Below are positions 57,851-64,000 of a stretch of 64,000 nt of DNA, piece by piece. Made by a program: the position numbers and the translations under genes. The stretch comes from CAWAXW01 sp963786155 (lineage in GTDB: Bacteria > Actinomycetota > CADDZG01 > WHSQ01), in contig CAWAXW010000006.1 of NCBI GenBank assembly GCA_963786155.1, positions 682,001 through 746,000 on the forward strand, in the 5' to 3' direction. Each line of letters begins with the position of its first letter. The stretch's first letter is position 1. A model generated the notes under the pieces. That model did not search any database. It saw only the letters and a program-made list of their open reading frames with translations, and was not told where the DNA came from.

Positions 57851-58939
57851 GTGTCCGACCACTACGAGACTCTCGGCGTCGCGCGCAACGCTCCGCCGGA
57901 GGAGATAAAGCGCGCTTACCGAAAGCTCGCGCGCCAGTACCACCCGGACGCGAACCCCGACGATCCCGGAGCGGCCGAGCGCTTCAAGGACATCAACCTC
58001 GCCTACGAGGTCTTGTCCGATGCGGAGAAGCGCAGGCGTTACGACTTGTTCGGCGACGAACGCGCCGCCGGCACCGCGGGCACAGCCGACTTCGGCGACA
58101 TCTCCGATCTCTTCTCCTCGTTCTTCGGGGGGATGGGGGGAGCGACCAGCCGCCGGCCTTCGACGCGCGGATCGGACATAGGGGCCGAAGTCGAGTTGAC
58201 CCTCGAGGACGTCGCGACCGAGATCGAACGGGAGGTCGAGATCGCGACTCTCGGCTCCTGTCCCGACTGCGACGGTTCCGGCGCGGCGCCTGGGACGTTC
58301 CCGTCGCGCTGCTCGGACTGTGGCGGGACGGGCGAGCTGCGCTCGGTTCGGCGCACTCTGTTCGGCGAGATGATGACCGCGGCCACCTGCGCTCGATGTG
58401 GCGGCACGGGTCAAGAGATCGTCGACAAATGCCCGCAATGTGGGGGCCGCGGCCGCATCTCGGTGACCGACACCATGACCCTGCGGATCCCGGCAGGGAT
58501 CGAGGACGGCGCACAACTGCGCATCACGGGCCGGGGCGAGGCCGGCGTGCGAGGTGGCCGTTCCGGCGATCTCTACGTCGTCATTCGGATCGCGCCCCAT
58601 CACACGTTCCGGCGCGCTGGGGCGGACCTCGGCTGCGACGTGGACGTACCGATGACCACGGCGGCGCTGGGCGGAACGATCACCGTGCCCACTCTCGATG
58701 GAGATGAGGCTCTCGACATCGAACCCGGCACCCGTTCCGGCGAGCTCGTGAAGCTGAAAGGCGAAGGGATGCCCCGGCTTGGCGGCCGTGGCAAGGGCGA
58801 CCTCATCGTCCTTCTCCACGTCGCAACCCCCACCGATCTGGGCGAGGAAGAAGCAGAGCTACTCCAGAAGCTCGCGGAATTGAGAGGAGAACCAATCTCC
58901 CCGCGTAAGAAGGCAGGCTTCTCCCGCTTCTTCTCGTGA
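57851..58939 (+). CDS. dnaJ: Molecular chaperone DnaJ
   Basis: Hsp40 co-chaperone that delivers clients to DnaK. 362 residues from a GTG. J domain residues 3-68 with QYHPDANPD (HPD). G/F-rich linker (FSSFFGGMGGATS), then four zinc motifs CPDCDGSG, CSDCGGTG, CARCGGTG and CPQCGGRG (all CxxCxGxG), then two substrate domains (GRGEAGVRGGRSGDLYV and LKGEGMPRLGGRGKGDL). This is the DnaJ1/DnaJ2 form linked to hrcA. The end overlaps rsmE by four bases. Confidence 0.95.
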   Translation: MSDHYETLGVARNAPPEEIKRAYRKLARQYHPDANPDDPGAAERFKDINLAYEVLSDAEKRRRYDLFGDERAAGTAGTADFGDISDLFSSFFGGMGGATSRRPSTRGSDIGAEVELTLEDVATEIEREVEIATLGSCPDCDGSGAAPGTFPSRCSDCGGTGELRSVRRTLFGEMMTAATCARCGGTGQEIVDKCPQCGGRGRISVTDTMTLRIPAGIEDGAQLRITGRGEAGVRGGRSGDLYVVIRIAPHHTFRRAGADLGCDVDVPMTTAALGGTITVPTLDGDEALDIEPGTRSGELVKLKGEGMPRLGGRGKGDLIVLLHVATPTDLGEEEAELLQKLAELRGEPISPRKKAGFSRFFS

Positions 58940-59670
58940 GTGGGCCTTGGTTCATTGCGCCACCCGAGGGCTGGGGGACCGATGAGATCGTGTTGTCTCC
59001 CGAAGAGTCGCATCATGCGCTCAAGGTCCTGCGCGTCAAGGTCCCCGACCTAATCACCATCACCGATGGCCGAGGCACTGTTGCGCACGCATCGGCCGCT
59101 CGCGTCGAGGACGGGTGCTTGATCGCAGCGATCGTCGAGAGACACGAGCGCAGAGCCCCTACGCCGGAGATCGTCGTCTACCAGGGGGCCGCGAAGGGCG
59201 CCAAGCTCGATGCAGTGGTCGAACGACTCGCGGAGGTAGGCGCGGCCGAGTGCTGGGTCTTCTCGTCAGAGCGTTCGGTCGTCAAATGGGACGCCGCGAA
59301 AGAAAAGCGGATGGGCGAGAGGTTCGAGGCACTAGCGGCCTCGGCGGCGAAGCAGTCCCGCAACCCCTACGTGATGACCACCGGAGTTCCCATCTCGTGG
59401 ACGGAACTGCTCCGCCGCGTCGCCCGAGAGCCGCTGGCCCTAACCCTCTGGGAGGAGGCAGACCTGCCCCTAAGAACGGGCTTCGAGGCAGCGGCCAAGC
59501 GGATCGCGTTGATCGTAGGCCCCGAAGGCGGCTTCACCCGCGAGGAAGCCGAAGCCCTGGCCGAACACGGATCGCTACTTGTATCGCTCGGCCCCCGAAT
59601 CCTGCGCACCGAGAACGCAGCCCTCGTAGCAACAAGCGCGCTCCTCTTCCACCACGGCCTCATCGGCTAG
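58936..59670 (+). CDS. rsmE: 16S rRNA m3U1498 methyltransferase RsmE
   Basis: SPOUT methyltransferase that N3-methylates U1498 of 16S rRNA. 244 residues from a GTG that overlaps the dnaJ stop. The N-terminal PUA-like domain has SPEESHHALKVLRVK near residue 22, and the SPOUT knot has GAAKGAKLDAVVERLAEVG, KQSRNPYV, and IVGPEGGFTREEAEAL near 196-211 (SAM loop) with LGPRILRTENAAL. From about 59420 the codon usage shifts toward A and C at third positions, continuing through mtaB. Confidence 0.93.
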   Translation: MSGPWFIAPPEGWGTDEIVLSPEESHHALKVLRVKVPDLITITDGRGTVAHASAARVEDGCLIAAIVERHERRAPTPEIVVYQGAAKGAKLDAVVERLAEVGAAECWVFSSERSVVKWDAAKEKRMGERFEALAASAAKQSRNPYVMTTGVPISWTELLRRVAREPLALTLWEEADLPLRTGFEAAAKRIALIVGPEGGFTREEAEALAEHGSLLVSLGPRILRTENAALVATSALLFHHGLIG

Positions 59671-59679
59671 TTTCGACCG

Positions 59680-60981
59680 ATGCCCGCGACCGTTTCCTTC
59701 AGCACGCTCGGCTGCCGCCTCAACCAAGCCGAATCCGACGCAATGGCCGAAGCCCTAAGCGAAAATGGGATCAGTCCCGCCCCAGCCGGTGAGTCGCCCG
59801 ACGTAGTCGTAATCAATACCTGCACGGTGACGCGCGAAGCAACCAAAGCGTCCCGCATGGCCATCCGCAGAGCCATACGAGCAAACCCCAACGCCCGAGT
59901 AGTGGTGACGGGCTGCTACGCGGTCTCCGACCCGGATGAGGTAGCAGCGATAGAAGGCGTAGACCTAATCCTGGGCAACGACGCTAAGGACGACCTACCG
60001 GCAGCACTGGGCGCCGCCCCCACGACTGCACCATTGCTCACCATCGGCATGCGAGCCCCCGCCGTCCTCACCCCAAAAGTCAGATCCAACCTCAAGGTGC
60101 AAACAGGCTGCGACGAGTGGTGCAGCTTCTGCATCATCCCAACCACACGAGGCCCGCTGCATTCACTAGACGAAGACAAACTCATAGAAGAAGCCCGATC
60201 CAAGCTCAAGTCGGGCTCACGCGAGATAGTCCTCACAGGCGTACACCTAGGCAAGTACATGTACGACCGAAACGGCAACGAACGAGACCTGATCCGCCTA
60301 TTGGAAAGATTGCTCGCCCTCGAAGGCCTGTGGCGCCTCCGCCTCTCATCGATCCTCTCCCAACACCTAACAGACGAAGTGATCGACCTGATCGCATCAG
60401 AAGAACGAATCTGCCGCCACCTCCACGTACCCCTGCAATCAGGAGACGACGAAGTCCTGCACGCGATGAACCGCCCCTACCGAATAGACGCCTACGTAGA
60501 ACGGGTGAAGAAATCCCAAGCAGCCATCCCAGGCCTCGCCCTCGCGACAGACATAATCGTCGGCTTCCCGGGCGAGTCCGACGAAGCCTTCGACGCAACC
60601 ATGGCGGTCGTAGCCGACCTGCGCTTCTCGAAGCTGCACGTATTCCGCTACTCAGCCCGCCCAGGAACGGCCTCAGCAGACATGCCCGACGAGATCCCAC
60701 CGCAAGTGAAGAAGGACCGCTCCAAAGCCCTGATAGACCTAGGCAACAGGATCAGAAACGACTTCCTCCAAGCCCACTTGAACCGCCCCCTCCAAGTCCT
60801 AGTAGAAGACGAGCGCGCAGTAGATGGAATCTCGGTCTGCTCAGGCCAAACAAGCGACTACGTCAGAGTGTGGTTCGAAGCCGAAGGCTTGCTGGGCGCC
60901 CTCGTAGAAGTCGAAGGCCACGAAGTGCGAGCCGACGGCATCCGAGGAGCCGAACTCCTCAGCGTTATCGGGCGCCAATGA
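59680..60981 (+). CDS. mtaB: tRNA t6A37 methylthiotransferase MtaB
   Basis: Radical SAM enzyme that adds a methylthio group to t6A37 of tRNA. 433 residues from the ATG at 59680. The UPF0004 domain has STLGCRLNQAESDA and NTCTVTREATKASRM with its three cluster Cys; the SAM cluster motif CDEWCSFCIIP is near residue 145; then VPLQSGDDEVLHAMNRPY and GFPGESDEAFDAT; a C-terminal TRAM-like domain ends the protein. The N-terminal motif STLGCRLN, the long LTGVHLG and the absence of a MiaB insert favour MtaB over MiaB. Codon use is unusual: GAA, GCA, CTA, GTA, ATA, CGA and AGA are frequent, unlike the neighbours. Confidence 0.9.
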   Translation: MPATVSFSTLGCRLNQAESDAMAEALSENGISPAPAGESPDVVVINTCTVTREATKASRMAIRRAIRANPNARVVVTGCYAVSDPDEVAAIEGVDLILGNDAKDDLPAALGAAPTTAPLLTIGMRAPAVLTPKVRSNLKVQTGCDEWCSFCIIPTTRGPLHSLDEDKLIEEARSKLKSGSREIVLTGVHLGKYMYDRNGNERDLIRLLERLLALEGLWRLRLSSILSQHLTDEVIDLIASEERICRHLHVPLQSGDDEVLHAMNRPYRIDAYVERVKKSQAAIPGLALATDIIVGFPGESDEAFDATMAVVADLRFSKLHVFRYSARPGTASADMPDEIPPQVKKDRSKALIDLGNRIRNDFLQAHLNRPLQVLVEDERAVDGISVCSGQTSDYVRVWFEAEGLLGALVEVEGHEVRADGIRGAELLSVIGRQ

Positions 60982-60982
60982 G

Positions 60983-61106
60983 GGCGGGGGCGGGGTCCCC
61001 GGAGAAACCCTGTGTCCAAAGACAGAACCCCTAGCAGGTCCCTAAAGCCCGTCAAAGGACGCGCCCCCAATAGTGCTCGGGTGCCGGAGGGGACCCCGCC
61101 CCCGCC
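60983..61106. repeat. 124-bp element with perfect 18-bp inverted ends
   Basis: The gap between mtaB and phoH (60982-61154) holds two 18-base arms, GGCGGGGGCGGGGTCCCC at 60983-61000 and its exact reverse complement at 61089-61106, 88 bases apart. The first arm starts two bases after the mtaB stop. A small TGTC-CAAA-GACA hairpin lies inside. It could be a MITE or REP-like element, a stable RNA, or a large terminator. No ORF inside is convincing. Confidence 0.7.
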
Positions 61107-61154
61107 TACCCAAACCGACCACTTCCGCGCACCCCTGTAGAATCAGAACTCCGA

Positions 61155-62129
61155 ATGCTCACCTCAACCCAAGTAAAGATCCTCGTCCCCGGCCACCACG
61201 ACATGGTGCGGCTCCTAGGTGCGAGAGACGAGCTCCTGAAGCTGATCGAGAGCGCCTTCGCGACCAAGATCCTCGTACGAGGCAACGAGATCATCCTGAC
61301 CGGCGAGACGGTCGAGATCGAGCGGGTGTCGAAGCTGTTCGACGAGCTGATCGACCTGCTCGAGCGAGGAACCGAGCTCACGCACGACGCGGTAGGCCGC
61401 TCGATAGACATCATCAAGTCCGCAGGCCCCGACAAGCCGTCGGAAGTGTTCTCGGACACACTGGTGGTCACGCACACCGGCAAGCCGATCCGCCCGAAGA
61501 CCGTCGGGCAGAAGGCCTACGTCGACGCGATCCGATCGAACACGATCGTGTTCTCGGTGGGCCCGGCCGGGACGGGCAAGACCTACCTGGCGGTCGCGAT
61601 GGCGATCCAGGCCCTCAAGGCAGGAGACGTCTCCAGGATCATCCTCACGCGCCCCGCCGTCGAGGCGGGTGAACGTCTCGGTTTCCTGCCGGGCGACCTC
61701 GCGGCGAAGATCGACCCCTACCTAAGGCCGCTCTACGACGCGCTCTACGAGATGCTCGAGCCGGACACCTTCACGAGATACGTCGAGCAGGGAACGGTCG
61801 AGATCGCGCCGCTTGCGTTCATGCGCGGCCGCACGCTCAACGATGCCTTCATCATCCTGGACGAGGCGCAGAACACCACCCCAGAGCAGATGAAGATGTT
61901 CCTGACGCGTCTCGGGTTCGGCTCGAAGGCCGTGGTGACCGGCGACGTGACCCAAGTGGACCTCCCGGACGGTACGCCCTCTGGCCTCGTCGTCGTTGAG
62001 GGCATCTTGGACGGGATCAACGGTGTCGCGTTCAGCCACCTCAGCGGGAAGGACGTCGTTCGCCACAAGATCGTTCAAGACATCGTCGAGGCCTACCGCG
62101 TCTATGCCGAGAACGCGAAGCCAAAGTAG
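61155..62129 (+). CDS. phoH: PhoH family ATPase
   Basis: Predicted ATP-binding protein linked to ribosome and RNA metabolism through its ybeY neighbour. 324 residues from the ATG at 61155. A KH-like lead with KILVRGNEIILTGE near 39, then Walker A VGPAGTGKTYLA near 136, LTRPAVEAGERLGFLPGDL, Walker B FIILDEAQN near 235 and GDVTQVDLPDGTPSGL near 263, standard PhoH motifs. The ybeY ATG follows its stop directly. Confidence 0.93.
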   Translation: MLTSTQVKILVPGHHDMVRLLGARDELLKLIESAFATKILVRGNEIILTGETVEIERVSKLFDELIDLLERGTELTHDAVGRSIDIIKSAGPDKPSEVFSDTLVVTHTGKPIRPKTVGQKAYVDAIRSNTIVFSVGPAGTGKTYLAVAMAIQALKAGDVSRIILTRPAVEAGERLGFLPGDLAAKIDPYLRPLYDALYEMLEPDTFTRYVEQGTVEIAPLAFMRGRTLNDAFIILDEAQNTTPEQMKMFLTRLGFGSKAVVTGDVTQVDLPDGTPSGLVVVEGILDGINGVAFSHLSGKDVVRHKIVQDIVEAYRVYAENAKPK

Positions 62130-62564
62130 ATGGATGTCTTCGTGGCCAACGAGCAGGAGACCCCCGTTGACGAGGCTCGATTGGGTGCGTTGGCGCAGCA
62201 CGCGCTGCTGTCGGAGTCGATCGACGACGAGGCCGAGTTGTCGGTGCTGCTTGTAGGCAGCGATCACATGAGACGGCTCAACGCTCGATTCGCCGGGGAC
62301 GACTATGCAACCGATGTGTTGGCGTTCCCGATGATGGAAGACGAGGACGAAACGCTCGTGCTCGGCGACGTCGTTCTGTGCCCGGCGATCGCGAGCCAGA
62401 ATGCAACCAAGCTGGGTCATCCCCTGGAGCACGAGATCGATGTCCTATTGGTCCACGGCATCCTGCATCTGCTCGGTTACGACCACCAGAGCGAGACCGA
62501 TAAGACCCAGATGGAAGGCCGACTGGGCGAGCTACTGGCCTCGTTCAGCTACAGCCTCAACTGA
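62130..62564 (+). CDS. ybeY: Endoribonuclease YbeY
   Basis: Zinc endoribonuclease in 16S 3'-end maturation and 70S quality control. 144 residues. The zinc motif is HGILHLLGYDH (H-x3-H-x5-H) near residue 109-119, preceded by ARFAGDDYATDVLAFPM, which carries the usual R-x-x-D-x-x-TDVL(S/A)F core. Starts immediately after phoH and its stop overlaps the next ATG by one base. Confidence 0.95.
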   Translation: MDVFVANEQETPVDEARLGALAQHALLSESIDDEAELSVLLVGSDHMRRLNARFAGDDYATDVLAFPMMEDEDETLVLGDVVLCPAIASQNATKLGHPLEHEIDVLLVHGILHLLGYDHQSETDKTQMEGRLGELLASFSYSLN

Positions 62565-63832
62565 TGGGAGACGCCCTAACCGCCGGGTTGATCGTGCTGT
62601 TGCTCCTCGTCGCGGCGTTCTTCTCGATGGCGGAGACCGCGCTGACGCGCATCTCGAGCGTGAGAGCCCGGCATCTCGCCGAACAGAAGCGGAAGCGAGC
62701 GGGCCTGCTTCTCAAGATGGTCGAGGACCCTGGTCATTACCTGAACGCGCTCGCCCTCACGAAGGTCCTCTGTCACGTCGCGGCTACTGCGATGGCCACC
62801 TCCCTCGCTCTCGAGCGCTTCGACAACGGGGCGATGGCGATCGCGATCGGAGCCATGACCTTCCTCGTCTTCGTGCTGGCGGAGCTGGTGCCCAAGACGT
62901 TTGCGGTTCAGCGCACCGAGAGAGCGGCGCTGGGAGCGGCGGTCCCGGTGTTCGTCGTCGCGAAGGTGCTGCAACCCCTGGAGCGGGTCCTGCTGAAGAT
63001 CGGCAACGTCCTCATGGCGCTACTGCCGGGCAAGGGGCTCGCCAAGGGGCCGTACGTGACCGAGGACGAGATCAAACACATCGTCGACGTGGCCGAGGAG
63101 GAAGAGGAGATCGAGGAGGAGGAGCGCGAGCTCATCCATTCGATCTTCGAGTTCGGCGACACGGTCGTACGGGAAGTGATGGTCCCCAGGCCCGACATGA
63201 TCACGTTGCCTTCCGACGCGACCGTCGCGCAGGCGTTGGAGACGATCCTCGAGGCCGGCTACTCGCGAATCCCGATGTACGAAGGCGACACCGACAACAT
63301 CGTCGGCGTCTTGTACGCCAAAGACGTGCTCAAGCTGATCCACGAAGGTAGCGCCGACGCGAGCGGGCGGGGTCTAGCCCGTGACCCTCTGTTCGTGCCC
63401 GAGACGAAGAAGGTCTCGGAGCTATTACGGGAGATGCAGCACAGAGGCGTGCACATGGCGATCGTCGTCGACGAGTACGGCGGCACTGCCGGACTCGTGA
63501 CGATCGAAGATCTGATCGAAGAGATCGTCGGCGAGATAGTCGACGAGTACGACCGCGAGGAGCCCTTGGTCGAACCCATCGACGATTCGACGATGAGGGT
63601 CGACGCGAAGATGTCGATCGACGAAGTCAACGAGCTCCTGGGCGCCGAGCTGCCTCACGAGGAGTGGGACACGGTGGGCGGCCTGGTCTTCGGGTTGACG
63701 GGCCGCGTCCCCACTCCCGGCGAGTGCGTCACCTACGACTCACTCGAGTTCCGCACCGAGCGAGTGGCAGGACGCCGCATCCAGAAAGTCGTGATCAGCA
63801 AGCTCCCGAAAAGCCAAGCGGCGGAAGGATGA
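62564..63832 (+). CDS. CNNM/CorC family protein with CBS pair
   Basis: A 422-residue membrane protein of the hemolysin C/TlyC/CorC group, linked to magnesium or cobalt efflux. The DUF21 (CNNM) membrane domain spans about residues 1-170 (LTAGLIVLLLLVAAFFSMAETAL, MAIAIGAMTFLVFVLAELVPKTF). A linker rich in Glu (EEEEEIEEEERELI) leads to two CBS domains (VPRPDMITLPSDATVAQAL, RGVHMAIVVDEYGGTAGLV) and a CorC-type C-terminal domain (DEVNELLGAELPHEEWDTVGGLV). The ybeY-CorC-era order is common. Confidence 0.88.
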   Translation: MGDALTAGLIVLLLLVAAFFSMAETALTRISSVRARHLAEQKRKRAGLLLKMVEDPGHYLNALALTKVLCHVAATAMATSLALERFDNGAMAIAIGAMTFLVFVLAELVPKTFAVQRTERAALGAAVPVFVVAKVLQPLERVLLKIGNVLMALLPGKGLAKGPYVTEDEIKHIVDVAEEEEEIEEEERELIHSIFEFGDTVVREVMVPRPDMITLPSDATVAQALETILEAGYSRIPMYEGDTDNIVGVLYAKDVLKLIHEGSADASGRGLARDPLFVPETKKVSELLREMQHRGVHMAIVVDEYGGTAGLVTIEDLIEEIVGEIVDEYDREEPLVEPIDDSTMRVDAKMSIDEVNELLGAELPHEEWDTVGGLVFGLTGRVPTPGECVTYDSLEFRTERVAGRRIQKVVISKLPKSQAAEG

Positions 63833-64000
63833 GATCGGGCTTTGTCGCGGTCGTGGGACGGCCAAATGTCGGGAAGTCGAGCCTCGTCAATGCGCTCGTC
63901 GGAACGAAGGTGGCTATCACGTCTGACAAGCCTCAGACCACCCGAACCGCGGTGAGGGGCATCCTCGATCGCGATGAAGTTCAGGTCGTGTTCGTGGACA
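63829..64000 (+). CDS. era: GTPase Era, partial (5' end only)
   Basis: The first 57 codons of the 16S rRNA-binding GTPase Era, cut by the window end. From the ATG at 63829: SGFVAVVGRPNVGKSSLVNA (P-loop GRPNVGKS), VAITSDKPQTTRTAVRGI (switch I with the PQTTR signature of Era) and VQVVFVD leading to the G3 motif. The ATG overlaps the stop of the CNNM gene by four bases. Confidence 0.92.
   Translation, partial: MRSGFVAVVGRPNVGKSSLVNALVGTKVAITSDKPQTTRTAVRGILDRDEVQVVFVD

Noticed and set aside
60117..61034. 305-codon + strand ORF over mtaB
   Set aside because: Pro/Arg-rich shadow frame; the radical SAM motifs are all in the mtaB frame.

Overview
The window is about 64 kb of GC-rich DNA packed with bacterial genes, many of which overlap by 1-4 bases. 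Synteny and families suggest a rod-shaped actinobacterium (Actinomycetota), probably from a poorly sampled lineage. The clues are a DUF4333 lipoprotein, an Eis-like acetyltransferase, a LytR-type protein between nadD and rsfS, mreBCD-mrdA-rodA next to rng-rplU-rpmA-obgE, a CIRCE-controlled hrcA-dnaJ pair and frequent GTG starts. This is inferred from reading the proteins; no database search was possible.

Region 1 (1-16.3 kb) is a cell-surface polysaccharide locus. A glycosyltransferase-like gene and a polysaccharide deacetylase run on the + strand. They converge on a minus-strand operon of about 13 genes that starts at ugd (UDP-glucose dehydrogenase). The operon continues with a glycoside hydrolase-GT2-membrane fusion, an MsbA-type ABC exporter, two GT4 enzymes, a FemAB-like acyltransferase, a PIG-L deacetylase, a GT2 enzyme, a second copy of the glycosyltransferase-like protein and four left-handed beta-helix acyltransferases in a duplicated A-B-A-B order. 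Together these would make, N-deacetylate, O-acylate and export a decorated glycan.

Region 2 (16.3-18.6 kb) holds small singletons: a DUF4333 lipoprotein, a degenerate class III cyclase domain, a GNAT enzyme, tRNA-Gly(TCC), a lone receiver domain and tRNA-Pro(TGG).

Region 3 (18.6-45.3 kb) is a long + strand housekeeping run. It covers protein folding and proteolysis (tig-clpP-clpX), a DUF3352 protein, valS, folC, ndk, the elongasome (mreB, mreC, mreD, mrdA, rodA), rng, rplU-rpmA-obgE, proB-proA, nadD, a LytR/LCP-like protein, rsfS, a very basic protein, tRNA-Ala(GGC) and leuS.

Region 4 (45.3-64 kb) has an Eis-like acetyltransferase, comEA-comEC, a small ORF, holA, rpsT (minus), lepA, hemW, a GAF-HD-GYP protein, an LVIVD-repeat secreted protein, an epoxide-hydrolase-like enzyme, a zinc-ribbon protein, then CIRCE-hrcA-dnaJ-rsmE-mtaB, a 124-bp inverted-repeat element, phoH-ybeY, a CNNM/CBS protein and the first 57 codons of era.

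At least eleven genes, including essential single-copy ones (tig, mreB, leuS, ugd, hemW), are broken by 1-2 base indels, mostly in short homopolymers. Correcting one or two bases restores a normal protein in nearly every case. The simplest reading is uncorrected sequencing error rather than gene decay, so I annotate these as frameshifted CDSs spanning the repaired frame.
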